DNA of 64,000 bases from Spongilla lacustris. Lineage: Eukaryota; Porifera; Demospongiae; Spongillida; Spongillidae. The stretch spans positions 5,528,177 to 5,592,176 of the forward strand of contig OX442433.1 in the NCBI GenBank assembly GCA_949361645.1. The letters are read 5' to 3'. A model generated the notes under the pieces. The model was not told the origin of the DNA. It did not search any database and worked only from the letters and a program-made list of their open reading frames with translations. This document shows positions 43,396 to 54,210 of the stretch, in pieces. The position numbers and the translations under genes were made by a program. Position 1 is the stretch's first letter. Every line of letters begins with the position of its first letter.

Positions 43396-45792
43396 ATGCC
43401 AGGCAAGTGCAATTTTAATGACAAATGGCTCCATTTGGTGGAATATCGATCATGGCTTCAAAAGGTAACGGAAAACACACACAAAGCGTACTGTGTTTTA
43501 TGCATGAAGCAAATTGATATTGCTGCAATGGGGGAATCTGCACTAAAAAGCCATGCGAGTGGTTTGAAGCACAAAGATGCTGAAAAGAGTTGTACAAACG
43601 TTTCAACCATTAGCACATTTTTCTCTTCATGGGGCTCAGATGCTAATACTGATAGGGCTATAACTTCACAAGATACATGTATTCCAGCTGTTCTAACACA
43701 GGACTCTTCTGTTCAGCCTGTTATGCTAAACTCAATTGAACCTTTTGTAGTGGATCGTAATGTCACACTCACAGCGGAAATCTACTGGGTTTTAAAAGTG
43801 GTTTCCAGTCATTATTCATTCAAATCCAGTGAAAGCATCAAAAGTGTATTTCAGCTTATGTTTCCGGACAGTGGAGTAGCTAAACAGTTCAGTTGTGGTG
43901 AGAAGAAGTGTGCATATTTAGCTACGTTTGGTATAGCACCATATTTTGTGTCCCTTTTGAAGACTAAGATTAAATCTGAAACAACCTATGTTCTTCTTTT
44001 TGATGAATCTTTGAACACGAATCTCCAAAAAAAACAATTGGACATTCATGTAAGGTATTGGAATCATAATGAAGTTGTAACTCGATATCTTACCTCCCAC
44101 TTCCTGGGCCATGCAACAGCTGATACAGTGTTTGAAATATTTGAGTCTGTTGGCAGTGAACTTGGCTATTCTGGTCTACTGCAATTATCTATGGATGGAC
44201 CAAATGTAAACTGGAGAGTTTTTGAAATGGTTCAAACTAGTGTTCAGACTCAGACATCTAAGGAGCTTTTAAATGTGGGTAGCTGTGGGTTGCATGTATT
44301 ACATAATTCTTTCCGAGATGGTGCTGGTGCTACAAATTGGAACATAGAACATGCACTAAGCAGTTTTTGGTGGCTTTTTAAAGACTCCCCAGCTCGTCGT
44401 GAAGATTTTACAGAAGTAACTAGGTCAAGTATTTTTCCACTGAAATTTTGTTCACATCGCTGGGTTGAGAATGTTCAAGTAGCTGAAAGGGTACTTGAAA
44501 TTTTCCCTCATATGGTAGCATATGTTAAAGCTGCAAAAGCCGGTACAATTAAGGAACCAAGGAACAAATCATATGAAAATGTTGAATTGGTCGTTGAAGA
44601 TACCATGTTTGTGGCAAAGTTAAATTTTTTTCTAATCATTGCAAAGGAGATTCAACCTTTGTTGAAATATTATCAAGCTGATCGACCATTGCTACCTTTT
44701 TTTGCACAGGATATATTCACCTTAATTAAGGGTTTCATGGAAAGGTTTATTAAAACTGATGTGATGAAAACAGTTACTTCAATGGTAACATTGTTAAAAA
44801 TTGATACTTCAGATACAAACAATCACACCGAAGTATCCAGTATAAAGGTTGGTTTTGTTACCGATAGAATTCTGCGTGGTATAGGTGCAAGCAACAGAGA
44901 ACGGTTGGTGTTTGAGTTCAAGATGAACTGCAAACAGTTTTTAATCAAAATGGTTCAAAAATTGATAGACAAATCCCCCATTTGCTCTCCGCTCGTTAGA
45001 AACATGATTGTTTTGGACCCAAGAGTATTTCTGTCATTAGGAAAACAGTCAGTTGGTAAAAAGCTGACAATAGTTTTGCGTCATATGACTCAAGCTGGTC
45101 GTCTACTGGAAGACAAGTGTGATAATGTACTAAAACAGCTTGACAACTTCCATGATGCAGCTACTGTTTCAAATGAATCAATTACTTTCAGTACTTTCAA
45201 TCCGCACAGTGACAATGACAGAATTGATACATTTTATTACAATAAGCTAGCAAATAAGCCAGAGTATGAAGACCTGTGGGGTGTCGTCAAGAATTTACTA
45301 CTTCTTTCTCATGGGCAAGCTTCTGTAGAACGTGGATTCTCTGTTAACAAAGAAGTTATGGTCCAGAACCTTGCAGAACAATCACTTGTAGCTCAGCGCA
45401 TAATCTGTGATCATGTGAAGAGTGTTGGTTGCATAGCCAATGTTACATGTTCAAAAGAACTATTGATTTCTGCTACCAGTGCAAGACAGAGGTACCAAGC
45501 ACACCTTGATGATATGAAAAAGGAAAGGGAATCTGTGAAGGTAAATGAACGGAAACGAACACTCACAAGAGAAGTTACTGAAGTAGAAGGCCAGAAGAAA
45601 CGACTAAAGGAAGACATTGATGCTCTTATTCAATCGGCAGATAATTATGCTGAAAGAGCTGAAAGCAGTGGTGACTTAACCCTCATTGCAAAATCGAATG
45701 GCCTCAGAAAGGCAGCAAAAGAAAAAAGAGTACAATTGAACGGTATAGAATCCCAACTAGATCAAAAGATGAAGGAACTAAAGACTATGTAG
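43396..45792 (+). CDS. hAT transposase, intact, 798 residues
   Basis: I place the start at MPGKCNFNDKWLHLVEYRSW (43396). The longer upstream frame is only the 68 bp repeat. Residues about 30-60 form a BED-like zinc finger (YCVLCMKQID ... SHASGLKHKD), which binds the element ends. The middle contains VLLFDESLNTNLQKKQLDIH and LQLSMDGPNVNW, candidates for catalytic acidic residues, and CSHRWVENV, matching the conserved hAT C/DxxRW-type motif. Residues about 690-725 (LLLLSHGQASVERGFSVNKE) are the hAT dimerisation region. A coiled coil fills the last 100 residues. There are no stops or introns, so it may be functional. Confidence 0.9.
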   Translation: MPGKCNFNDKWLHLVEYRSWLQKVTENTHKAYCVLCMKQIDIAAMGESALKSHASGLKHKDAEKSCTNVSTISTFFSSWGSDANTDRAITSQDTCIPAVLTQDSSVQPVMLNSIEPFVVDRNVTLTAEIYWVLKVVSSHYSFKSSESIKSVFQLMFPDSGVAKQFSCGEKKCAYLATFGIAPYFVSLLKTKIKSETTYVLLFDESLNTNLQKKQLDIHVRYWNHNEVVTRYLTSHFLGHATADTVFEIFESVGSELGYSGLLQLSMDGPNVNWRVFEMVQTSVQTQTSKELLNVGSCGLHVLHNSFRDGAGATNWNIEHALSSFWWLFKDSPARREDFTEVTRSSIFPLKFCSHRWVENVQVAERVLEIFPHMVAYVKAAKAGTIKEPRNKSYENVELVVEDTMFVAKLNFFLIIAKEIQPLLKYYQADRPLLPFFAQDIFTLIKGFMERFIKTDVMKTVTSMVTLLKIDTSDTNNHTEVSSIKVGFVTDRILRGIGASNRERLVFEFKMNCKQFLIKMVQKLIDKSPICSPLVRNMIVLDPRVFLSLGKQSVGKKLTIVLRHMTQAGRLLEDKCDNVLKQLDNFHDAATVSNESITFSTFNPHSDNDRIDTFYYNKLANKPEYEDLWGVVKNLLLLSHGQASVERGFSVNKEVMVQNLAEQSLVAQRIICDHVKSVGCIANVTCSKELLISATSARQRYQAHLDDMKKERESVKVNERKRTLTREVTEVEGQKKRLKEDIDALIQSADNYAERAESSGDLTLIAKSNGLRKAAKEKRVQLNGIESQLDQKMKELKTM

Positions 45793-46299
45793 TGCTATAT
45801 ATATATATATCTCTTGTACATGTACATGTGACATTGTGATTGATAACAGATACTAAACACAGCTAGGGATAGTACACATTTGCATGTACATATTGGGGTA
45901 TGCCATCCTTGAAAATAGCTACAATTGGTACTTGAAAGTCCTTGAGAAGTCCTTGAATTCATTTTTCAATATTCTGTACGAACCCTGTGGTACAAAGAGG
46001 GAGCATGGTAAACCAAATATGCTGTTTGATGATGGGCTGTATACATAATCATTACTAAGCATAGATATGCAGCACTTTCTGGTATGTCCAGCTTTTTGTG
46101 CCAATGGAAATTTGTAGTCCTCTTTACGCCTTATGTGATGTGTCAAAATATAGTATTTGTCATAATCATTAAGAGATCTTAAGGTTTTTTCACACTGCTG
46201 CCATGCCAAACCTACAGCACTAAAACTTGCATTTTCATGGTACAGAATTCTGGCAATATAGTACGGTTCTGGTGTTGTTTTGAAGAAAGACTGGGAGGG

Positions 46300-46500
46300 C
46301 ATGCTGCAAATGGGTGTTGCAGTTGAAGCAAAGCTTGATGATTCAAAAGGCAGAAGTGTACAAGGCAGGGATGTAAATGAAATGGAGGCAGAAGACATGG
46401 ATGTAGATGGCACGGATGTAGATGGCATTGGTGAAGAAGGCATTGGTGAAGAAGGCGTGGGTGTAGAAGGCGTGGGTGTAGAAGGCATGTGTGCAGGAGA
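46300..46500. repeat. 12-15 base degenerate repeat, Pro/Ser/Thr codons
   Basis: GGCATTGGTGAAGAAGGCGT-like units repeat. On the minus strand they encode PSTPTPSTPTPSSPMPSS within the ZMYM1-like pseudogene. Confidence 0.8.
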
Positions 46501-46967
46501 GATGGGTATGGTTGTGGCTGTTGAAGAAAGTATATAGCCATTATAGGAGGAGTGAAGAATAACGGTAATGCTGAAATGGAAAGTAGTTGTTGCAATGCTC
46601 ACCTGCTTTATAAGACGTGGACTGCAAAGAATTGCTTGAAATGGAAGGCTGTGGTTGTTCCGTTGAAGAGATCGGTACAAGGAAAGGTTTCATGCTTGGT
46701 ACGGATTGTGCACTTGAGATTAATTGACGTTGCAACTTGGCTTGTCTGTTCTCTGCTCCACTTCGTTTTCGCTTTTGGCTCGACATTGCTTGAGGCTCGA
46801 TCAGATGATCCAATACAAAGTAGCAGCTGGCACTATTTACGCTTACATAGCACGCGCATGCCGGCGAAACGAGTGCACGTGCACTATCTATACATATACA
46901 TATAGTACATGTAGTTAACACGTACATGATATCGCGTACGCGTATATTACATCATCTCGTTTCGGAG

Positions 46968-47013
46968 GGCGCCACAGCCCGGGGAGGGGGGGGGGGGGGG
47001 GCCAAGGCCCCCT

Positions 47014-47047
<34 letters not shown>

Positions 47048-47062
47048 TGCGGCCGCCTATGG
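46968..47062. repeat. G and C homopolymer cluster
   Basis: A G run (about 46987-47000) faces C runs (47019-47047), framed by GCGCCACAGCCCGGGG and CTGCGGCCGC. It looks like another eroded G-rich MITE similar in style to the one at 32815-33218. Confidence 0.6.
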
Positions 47063-47119
47063 TTTAGAACTTGTCATATTTCGCTCTTTATCTCATTGAC
47101 CGCCAAGTGTGCATTTATG
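47063..47119 (-). repeat. LTR fragment, outer side of an inversion
   Basis: It matches 40031-40090 (TAGAACTTGTCATATTTCGC, ending GCATTTATG). The LTR would continue with CAGTATAATTCC, which is found inverted at 48802. Confidence 0.8.
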
Positions 47120-48146
47120 TGCAAAACCAATCTGTGTCGCATGGTTACGCAGTATGTGCACCAAACAGCGCTTGGGGCATAGAACTACGACTGGAGTGTT
47201 AGTTTTTAATTGAACAGTAAGTGGTAACCAGAGATAATATGCTGTATGTATGGCACCTCTATCGTCACTAGCGGCTTTGAATAAGCACCCGCTTGTTCTA
47301 CTAAAATTGGAGAGAGCGAAGCTTTTTTAAAAACTTAGACCTTAGAAATAACACCAAGGGATAAAAATATTGTGTTTTTGTCGTCTGTTTTATAGTATAC
47401 ACGACGTACGGCTTCAAATCCCTGCCCACTTGGCTCCGCCTATATCGGGTGCTGTTAGCAACCATTGTTTCTCAAACATCAAATATCAATGTATCAAAAG
47501 AAACATCACAAAACGCTTTTTTATCATAGTAATATCTTTAAAGTAAGCTAACCGTGTGATTCCTCAAGAACGATGAGTCTTCGGTGACTAATAAGCTATG
47601 ATAGCTATAATTAAAAACATAGCTGACAATTAACGACATCACCCGTATTGCAATATTGACGTCCAGAGTTATACAAAGTATGTGTATACGGTCTGGGCAC
47701 TACATCTATCATACAAGATATAAAAAACATTCTCTCTGAGATAGTTGGTGGGACACATCCTATGTGGGAGTTACTGCCGTAACTCTAGATAATAGTGATA
47801 AAACCTGAGGCCCAAAATACCTCAACCAGAGATCTCTGCCTCAACGACATTTTAGATTCAGCCCAATCAAGCTACAATGGAGAGGCTGAAAAGAAGTGGA
47901 CCTCTCAATGCTAAAACTATTGAGCAGAGCTATGCAGATACGGAACGACCGCAAGCCGAGCCTGAGAATGGATGGGCTGCTAAAAGACGAGTCCAGAACG
48001 TGCTTGTTCCGCGATATGGGGACCCGAAGGTATATCTTGTAGCACGTAGCACACCTAGTTGAATAGTTACATGTGGTGCGCTTGCATTGGTGTTTATAGA
48101 CCAAATTACTGTCGGTTGAAAGCATGTATTTTATGAACAAATCAGC
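47120..48146. other. Spacer inside the inverted segment
   Basis: A possible first exon is at 47877-48030 (plus strand, ATG, then LKRSGPLNAKTIEQSYADTE, ending at a GTATAT donor). It might belong to a gene upstream of 50900 or be unrelated. No family is recognised. The rest has only short frames. Confidence 0.35.
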
Positions 48147-48375
48147 AATGAAAGAAGTAAATAAAAACCGTCTCTGTGAGAAATGGTGGTATAGGATTTG
48201 AAGGCAATGGTGGGGTAAAAAGGATTTAATAAAAGGGAAAATGGAATAGCACATTTCGGATTGTATGTTGTTTGTGTGCTAAATATAGGACTACTCCATT
48301 TTCCCTTCTTGTTTCTTCAAATCCTATATGCCACCAACTTTCTCACAGAGAAGGTTTTTGTTTACTTGTTTCATT
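48147..48375. mobile_element. 229 bp foldback MITE
   Basis: 48147-48250 and 48291-48375 are inverted copies (AATGAAAGAAGTAAATAAAA, CTCTGTGAGAAA, TATAGGATTTGAA in one; complements in the other). It lies between two possible exons. No coding capacity. Confidence 0.8.
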
Positions 48376-48491
48376 AACATTGTTGTACATGCACTGCAGT
48401 TCACTGTTCACAAGTAGGTACCTCATGCAAGGGTATGGGATAAATTGTTTTGGCCATATTTTCAGCATGGTATTGATTTGTGTTCTTGCTC

Positions 48492-48612
48492 CAGGTACAC
48501 TAAGGGAACTTGAGAGGGGGCACATTCTAGGGGCTGTGGATGGCATAGTCCTGTCCCTGGACGACAATGCTATGAACCTCCAGAGCATGGCTGCATGCTA
48601 TGAGAGTTACTA
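48492..48612 (+). pseudogene. Possible exon cut off by an LTR fragment
   Basis: After a TTGCTCCAG acceptor the frame reads TLRELERGHILGAVDGIVLS then LDDNAMNLQSMAACYES, and runs into the LTR fragment at 48613. I do not recognise a family. It could be an exon of the transposase gene whose intact part starts at 50900. Confidence 0.35.
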
Positions 48613-48802
48613 CCTTTGCGCATGCAAAGATGGAGAACTATGTGATTTTCACCCGATACGTCCTAATGGCCGAAAGAGCGAGGCTTGTTCGGGAATATTG
48701 CTTGCAAGATAGCTGGAACTGATGTATTGGCTCATTCAACAGATGAAGCTTTGGCTTTGTCTCGAGCCTGCCAATTTGACAACGAATGGAATTATACTGC
48801 AG
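48613..48802 (+). repeat. LTR fragment, inverted
   Basis: This is the reverse complement of 40090-40275 (GCATGCAAAGATGGAGAACT, GATACGTC, TCGTTCGGGAATATTGCTTG-type words, ending GGAATTATACTGCA). Its right edge meets exactly the point of the LTR where the fragment at 47063-47119 stops. Confidence 0.88.
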
Positions 48803-50565
48803 TAGTGAATATAAATACAGCTTACGACTGAATGGGTACATGTAAGTCAGTAGTAACACATGCACCGCATGTATATATACATACATGTGATAGGATGATT
48901 TCATGGAAATTGTTCCATATCTGCACGTGCACTGGCTTTACTTGTTATGGGGATATGCATGCTGCAGCAGAACAGAATAGGGCTTTGTGTTTTGGCCATG
49001 CACTAAGATGTAATGCAGGTGGCCTGCATGGTAAATACCATTCTTCCTGAATTGCATATGTAGGTTTTTGTGTGCACCTGGAATATATGTATACAACAGC
49101 TGGTGGAGACGTGTATGGTATATAGATGTATAGTTTTTTGTGTGTAAAAAGTGCATGATGCGCATCTGAATTTTTATTGATCTGTTCCTTAATTCCGATT
49201 GCAGTTGCTCAGGGCCATCTGAACTATATTGAAATTGAATGTGGATGAACTGTTTGAGCGCAAGAATCAAATGTTTTATATCTCTGGCGAAAATTTTGTG
49301 ACATAGCGCCAGCTATACTAATTCAGAGATGCAGGCAGTCATGTGACACTCACACAGTCGTATGAAATGGTGTGTTTTAATTACATTCCAAGCACTATTA
49401 CGAACTTCTTGCAGTAGTAGCATTCTGACGCTGCTATTGAAACCGCCACCACATCGAGCGCTGTTTTGAAAGCTTGGTCCTTGGATAATCCAGTGCCACG
49501 CCATCATCATCATTAGTTAAATTTAATCAACATTTCGGGTAGTGATGTTGTGGTTATATAGATACAATAATTGGGAAAATCGGGCTTGTGGGGTTATAAT
49601 TTTATCACTATAAAAATTGCACGTTGTACTAAACAACACATCATATCTTCGCGACGGTACAACCTTTTCCTTCCAAATTTCATACATTTTGTGTGAAAAT
49701 CGATTTTTGTGATCTACACCTTTTCCGTGCCGTGGATACAACAATCGTTAACCCCGCGGGTTAGAAATCCACATTTCTCCACGAACGAGTGTTGAAAACG
49801 TGTCAAATTCGGAGTGTGCGCGCATAGAGGAGTCCTGTAGCTATTGATTTGTTCTATTCGTTAGTTTCTTTAAAAAAAGTTGTGTTAAGAACCCGTACCG
49901 TATGTTCTTAATACGCAACCTAGTTTCCAACTCCGAACAACCGTGGCCTATGCGTCCACTTCAGCTACTCCCCTTTTATCATCTGTGCTTCCCTCCAACC
50001 CCGATCTTTGGATATAACCATAGATATTAGTCTAATATCTATGATGTAACTCTTATTAAAGGTTCCCATCAACGTCAAAAACATAACTCTACCTCCATTG
50101 TTTGGTCGCATTTCAATCCATGCCTCTAAGAAAAGGCATGGTGTGATTACTGCCACAAGCTCTGTGTCAGGGATCATTCAACTGTTGTTAGGCATCGATC
50201 TACTAGTTGGGCGTGGCCCGACTACAACTAGGCATCTACAACGACACGACAAAGAGCAGCTGTTCAAGCCGTACGCGTGTGGTCAAAGCGATTTCTTCTT
50301 TAATTGCTTTGGCCCGCAACGTAAAGCTCAATTTGAGCCGTATTTTACAACGAAATCGAATGTTCCCCTTTAGCAAAGAAACGCCATACGCATGCGTGGT
50401 GTGACACGGTGACACCCTATGCCTTGTGGGCGGATCCCGGCCTGTCAGGCCAGGGTCCGACCTGGCGGGCCGGGCTGGCCTTCGGCAACCCTGCCCCCCC
50501 CCCCAATCCCAATCCGGGGGATTTGACATTTTATTAAATCAAATGCTCCATACATAGCCAAATCT
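48803..50565. other. No recognised gene
   Basis: 49770-49870 faintly resembles the stem of the foldback MITE family (AAATTCGG, then TAGCTATTGATTTGTTCT, then ATTCGTTAGTTT). A palindrome (ATAGATATTAG-T-CTAATATCTAT) is at 50023-50045. GC-rich nested palindromes and a 13-base C run lie at 50430-50506. No domain is recognised in the short frames. Confidence 0.45.
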
Positions 50566-50899
50566 TAACAATATGTACCATATCTGTCCAATATATCATG
50601 CTGTACCTTACATGATAAGCACATCTGTAGCGTATATGATAATTTTAGCATATATGTGTCATAATGATGCTACATTTTGGTACAACATGTTTTACAACCC
50701 GTAACAAAAATGATCATCATTCTGTGACCTAAAGTTATCATTATATGATACTGACTGCTATCATTTTGTAACATATCTGCTAATACCCCCTCCGCTCCAT
50801 CTTCGTGGTGCTGCCAACAAGTACTGCCGCATTTGTGAGGTAGAATAAGTGTAATGTTGTGATGTTGACATTTAATATTATTGATGTTTTAATTTCAAG
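50566..50899. other. AT-rich tract with repeated short words
   Basis: Words such as GTACCATATCTG, CATATATGT and ATGATA recur here and again at 52800-52990, on both sides of the gene at 50900-52725. They may be subterminal repeats of one transposon, but no terminal inverted repeat was found. Confidence 0.4.
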
Positions 50900-52725
50900 G
50901 TTGATCGTACTCAAGACCCTTCAGTCATAAGTGCCAAAAGAACTCGAGAATCAGTTTTGCAGCAGATTGCTGAGATCAGTTCTCAGCATACCGAGGCTGC
51001 AAAAGCTACACTAAGAACGCAATTTGGTATAAACGAAGCTTACAACATTTTTCTTGACATACTACCCACCATTGACCTATATCAGTAAGTTACTGTGTAT
51101 TTTTGTTCACGTTGCTAAAATCACTGCCTCCAAAGAAGTACACCTTTTGAGGCTCTTCATGTGATGTGGCTTGGAATTGCCAAGTATCTATTGAAAGATG
51201 TGATGCCACTGATGTCTGCAATTCAGAAAAAGGAAATACTTGCAAGAATCAGAGGCTTTCACACCTCTGGCTTTAAAGTTAAGCTATATGGCAATGTTTG
51301 TGCTTACTATAACTCCTTCCTCGGGAGGGACTTTAAGGCATGGTCACAAATGGCCCTATTTATTATGGGTCCGTACCTTACGACTGGTCAGCTTCAAGTT
51401 TTGTCAAGTTTTTCTAAAGTAAATACATGTAGTATGTGTAGTTATATATGCAGTTATGATGATATATATTTATACGTAGGTATTTCAGATGTGTGCTTGT
51501 GATGCCTATGATCCATCACTGAAAGATGATTTACAACAGAAGTGTCAGAATTTTGTCGATAATGTTAAGACACATATGCCTGCATTTCTTCAGAAACAGA
51601 AAACACATCTTGTTCTGCATTTAGTGGAGTGCATGGATGAGTTCGGTCCAACTTCTTCTTTCAATGCAGAAAGGTATGCATCAGTGCCATGTATAAATCA
51701 CCACCCCCTAAATTGTAAAAAAAATTGGCTTGTTTACCAAAAAAAAATTACTCAATACAGGTTTGAGTCATTTAACTCCAAGGTGCGGATGTTTAATATT
51801 TTCAGTAATCGTCAGGCCAGTCATTTCAATCGGTTGCAATCTCTCATGCATATCAGTCAGAGTAACTGCTTTGATGGAAACAAAAGGTATGATGCCTAAT
51901 ATGATACCATATGTTTCCAATGCAAAGTTTTCCTAGATGTGCAGTAGGAGCACAAGAAATACTTTCTTGTGATATGGTGCAGCATATTCTTACAGGTGTC
52001 CCACTTCAAGAATTGCACCTTAGCAGATCCATCTACCAGCCAGGATCAGCACGAAAGGTATAATATTAACATTTATGTTCTTTATTTTTAATAACTATCT
52101 ATTTTATACAGGCTTCCAAGTGCAAAACAATGCTACTCCACTTACCAGTACACCTTGGCCCCAGACGTCAAGGTAGCATCGATCTTGTGACTCTGTTACA
52201 AAGCCATCCTCCTTACACATTGAGCTCATATCTACCTAATACTGAGACTGTAACAGTCTACAAAGCTGTTGTGCCTCAGAATCGTACACTAGTAAATTGT
52301 GGTGATTATGTGGAACTGTGTCTCCCACATGAACAGGTAGGTAGAAAATACATGTTTATTTGCACATGAGTGTCTGATATTTATTTCAGATGAGATATGC
52401 TTTGTTAATGGCTGTCTTCAAGACAGATGCAGGAGCAACACGTTGCTTACTTCAAGGTTTTCTATCACTGTTGACAACTAATGGAGAGCAGCTGTTAAAT
52501 GAATTTGAATGCCCATTGCTGGAGCTTACCAAGACGCTTTTTACCACACCTGGTGACAACATTCTGAAGGCAGTCAACATTGTTCACAAATGTACCAACA
52601 CTTGTGTGCTTGCTGAGAAAGCTTCAATACGAACTGTGGAGAGAGAACACTTAGGATGTAATCAGTTGACTTTTGTACACGACTGGAGTAATTTTTTATA
52701 TTGTTATAATGTGTTTTGTGTTTAG
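50900..52725 (+). CDS. CACTA/Plavaka-like transposase, C-terminal exons
   Basis: Seven exons: 50900-51084, 51136-51418, 51489-51673, 51761-51885, 51937-52057, 52112-52336, 52390-52725. All junctions are GT-AG and in phase, and no stop appears until 52725. Recognisable stretches are STPFEALHVMWLGIAKYLLK, then HLVLHLVECMDEFGPTSSFN followed by AERFESFNSKVRMFNIFSNR, which I associate with the C-terminal half of Plavaka/CACTA-type transposases (a His-rich helix, FGP, then FESFN ... SNRQ). The later exons include GSARKASKC and LPVHLGPRRQGSI. The catalytic N-terminal half is not found upstream. Family assignment is moderate, the gene structure is strong. Confidence 0.7.
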
Positions 52726-53276
52726 AATTAATCATTTCAATACATATTTTATAAAAGATTATTAAAAGAATCACGTAATGAAATTCTATATCTTACCTGG
52801 TGGAAAATGATAACATATATGTACCTAACTGTTTCCATATCTGACCCAAAATGTTATATACAATCTGTACCATATATGTCGTGCCGAACGTGTATGTTCC
52901 AGGTTGTTCCAATCAATATGGTACAGGATGTAATCATGTATGATACGAGTATGAGACATATCTGGTACAGAAAACCACTATTTTGCTGTGTAGTTGGGGG
53001 GTTAATAACTGGTCAAATGACGACCCTGTCTAAAATATATTAGGCCTACGGTGTACATGTTGTTCTACTACTCAAAACAAATGAAAGATAGTGCGTTTGC
53101 ATTTATTGGTATAAACCGTGATACTAAATGCTAATTGGTTAATTGCGCTGCCGCTACTAAGTGGTATTTTAAACATTTAGTTTTGTATTCTATTTAAAGT
53201 GCATGCTTGTTTGTATTGATGTTCCGTTCGTGTTTAAAGTGCTGCCTTATTTCAGGTGTGGCGGATCTGCTACGAC
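52726..53276. other. Downstream flank, no recognised gene
   Basis: AT-rich, with repeated words shared with 50566-50790 (TGTACCATATATGTC, GATAACATATATG). The open frame at 52807-53043 has no recognisable domain. Confidence 0.45.
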
Positions 53277-53631
53277 TCCACCAGGGGCGGATACAGGATT
53301 TTGTGTTAGGGGGGGCATATAGGGATGGGAATGGGGGCGTGCCCCTCCAAACTTGCCAGAGTGTCTGGGAAAGCGCAGTAAGCACCATCATCTCCGCCCC
53401 AAAACCCTAGCCACTGGTGTTTTTTTTTTGTTTTTTTTTTTGCACTTTTGGAAGTTATAAAACAGAGTAAAGATACCTATAACAGTCACACTTCACAAAT
53501 AGGGTCAATTAGAAGCATCCTCCGAGGGTATTTTCGACCATAGCTGTCAATGATAAGATCAATAATTATATTAAGTTCAATATCTTTGTGCACATACAAT
53601 AACATTAACGCTGTCTTCTGCGATAGACATT

Positions 53632-53961
53632 TTAAAAAAATCTCATGATCGTTGTAATATTTGGGAACATGGTAGGGGATGCATTTCTGTCTGCTATGAT
53701 TGTGACAAGAGAGTTTGGTTTAATAGGGGAATTATTCCACATGGTTTTCCAAAGCGCAATCTCTTGATGAAATGCTTGTGGAAAAGGCAAATCATCACTA
53801 TAAAACTTGTATAGGTCGTCTGCAACGATAGCCTTTTCATCATCTTTGTAAAGATGCGAATGAGTTAAACATAATGCTCGTAAACCTTGAATAGTTAGAT
53901 CCGAAAATCGAAGATCTAATTGCTGAATGAGACAATTCAAATATGGAATAAAAACAGCCAA
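53632..53961 (-). pseudogene. hAT transposase C-terminal fragment
   Basis: The frame reads VFIPYLNCLIQQLDLRFSDL, then LPFPQAFHQEIALWKTMW, then SPTMFPNITTIMRFF. This matches the stretch of ZMYM1/P52rIPK-like hAT proteins just before the dimerisation region (Y-P-LD-ISELxxRF ... EhxxWKxxW). It ends where the dimerisation region should begin. Confidence 0.75.
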
Positions 53962-54106
53962 TTAAAAATATTCTTTTGGTGATTTAGCAGGAACATTGTT
54001 CCGCTGTGTTTGATCTACTACTTTCCTGACGGCCAATTAAAAATATTCTTTTGGTGATTTAGCAGGAACATTGTTCCGCTGTGTTTGATCCACTACTTTC
54101 CTGACG
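53957..54106. repeat. 75 bp tandem duplication
   Basis: GGCCAATTAAAAATATTCTT through CTACTTTCCTGACGG occurs twice in a row with one base difference. Confidence 0.92.
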
Positions 54107-54127
54107 GCAATTGAAATTGAAATTCGC

Positions 54128-54210
54128 AATGTACGAACTGAACGCTGAACAAATGTACGAACTGAACGCTGAACGAATGTACGAACTGAACGCTGAATGT
54201 ACGAACTGAA
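54128..54210. repeat. 24 bp minisatellite
   Basis: About four units of GTACGAACTGAACGCTGAAC plus AAAT/GAAT. One unit is shortened. Confidence 0.9.

Larger units (their letters stand above)
42890..45993 (+). mobile_element. Complete hAT transposon, 3.09 kb
   Basis: The element spans 42896-45987. The ends are 13 bp perfect inverted repeats (CAGGGTTCGTACA), flanked by the 6 bp direct repeat TGGTAC (42890-42895, 45988-45993). Just inside both ends are CCTTGAAA/TCCTTGA words repeated several times, probably transposase-binding subterminal repeats. It carries a single plus-strand transposase gene opposite to the gene it interrupts. Removing it with one TGGTAC rejoins the host frame exactly. Confidence 0.93.
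41423..46786 (-). pseudogene. ZMYM1/TTF-type hAT-derived gene, split by a transposon
   Basis: In minus-strand order: ATG at 46786 (MSSQKRKRSGAENRQAKLQR), a P/S/T-rich repeat (46300-46500), a TTF-type zinc-finger region ending EDYKFPLAQ and GLPCSLFVP (46120-45994), then an inserted hAT element (42896-45987). It resumes in frame at 42889 (IDTNKKGLKNRC) and continues with GKQSIALQGHIEDSG, HTILCDEVTSSNDE and LRGQCYDGASNMS (DUF4371/RNase H-like core), and CKTRWAERDKAY near 41870. Frame slips occur near 46600, 42650 and 42095, plus a stop near 42045. The C-terminal dimerisation part is missing after 41440. It is dead. Confidence 0.85.

Noticed and set aside
46280..46537. Acidic glycine-rich frame on the plus strand
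   Set aside because: Antisense of the Pro/Ser/Thr repeat in the ZMYM1-like pseudogene.
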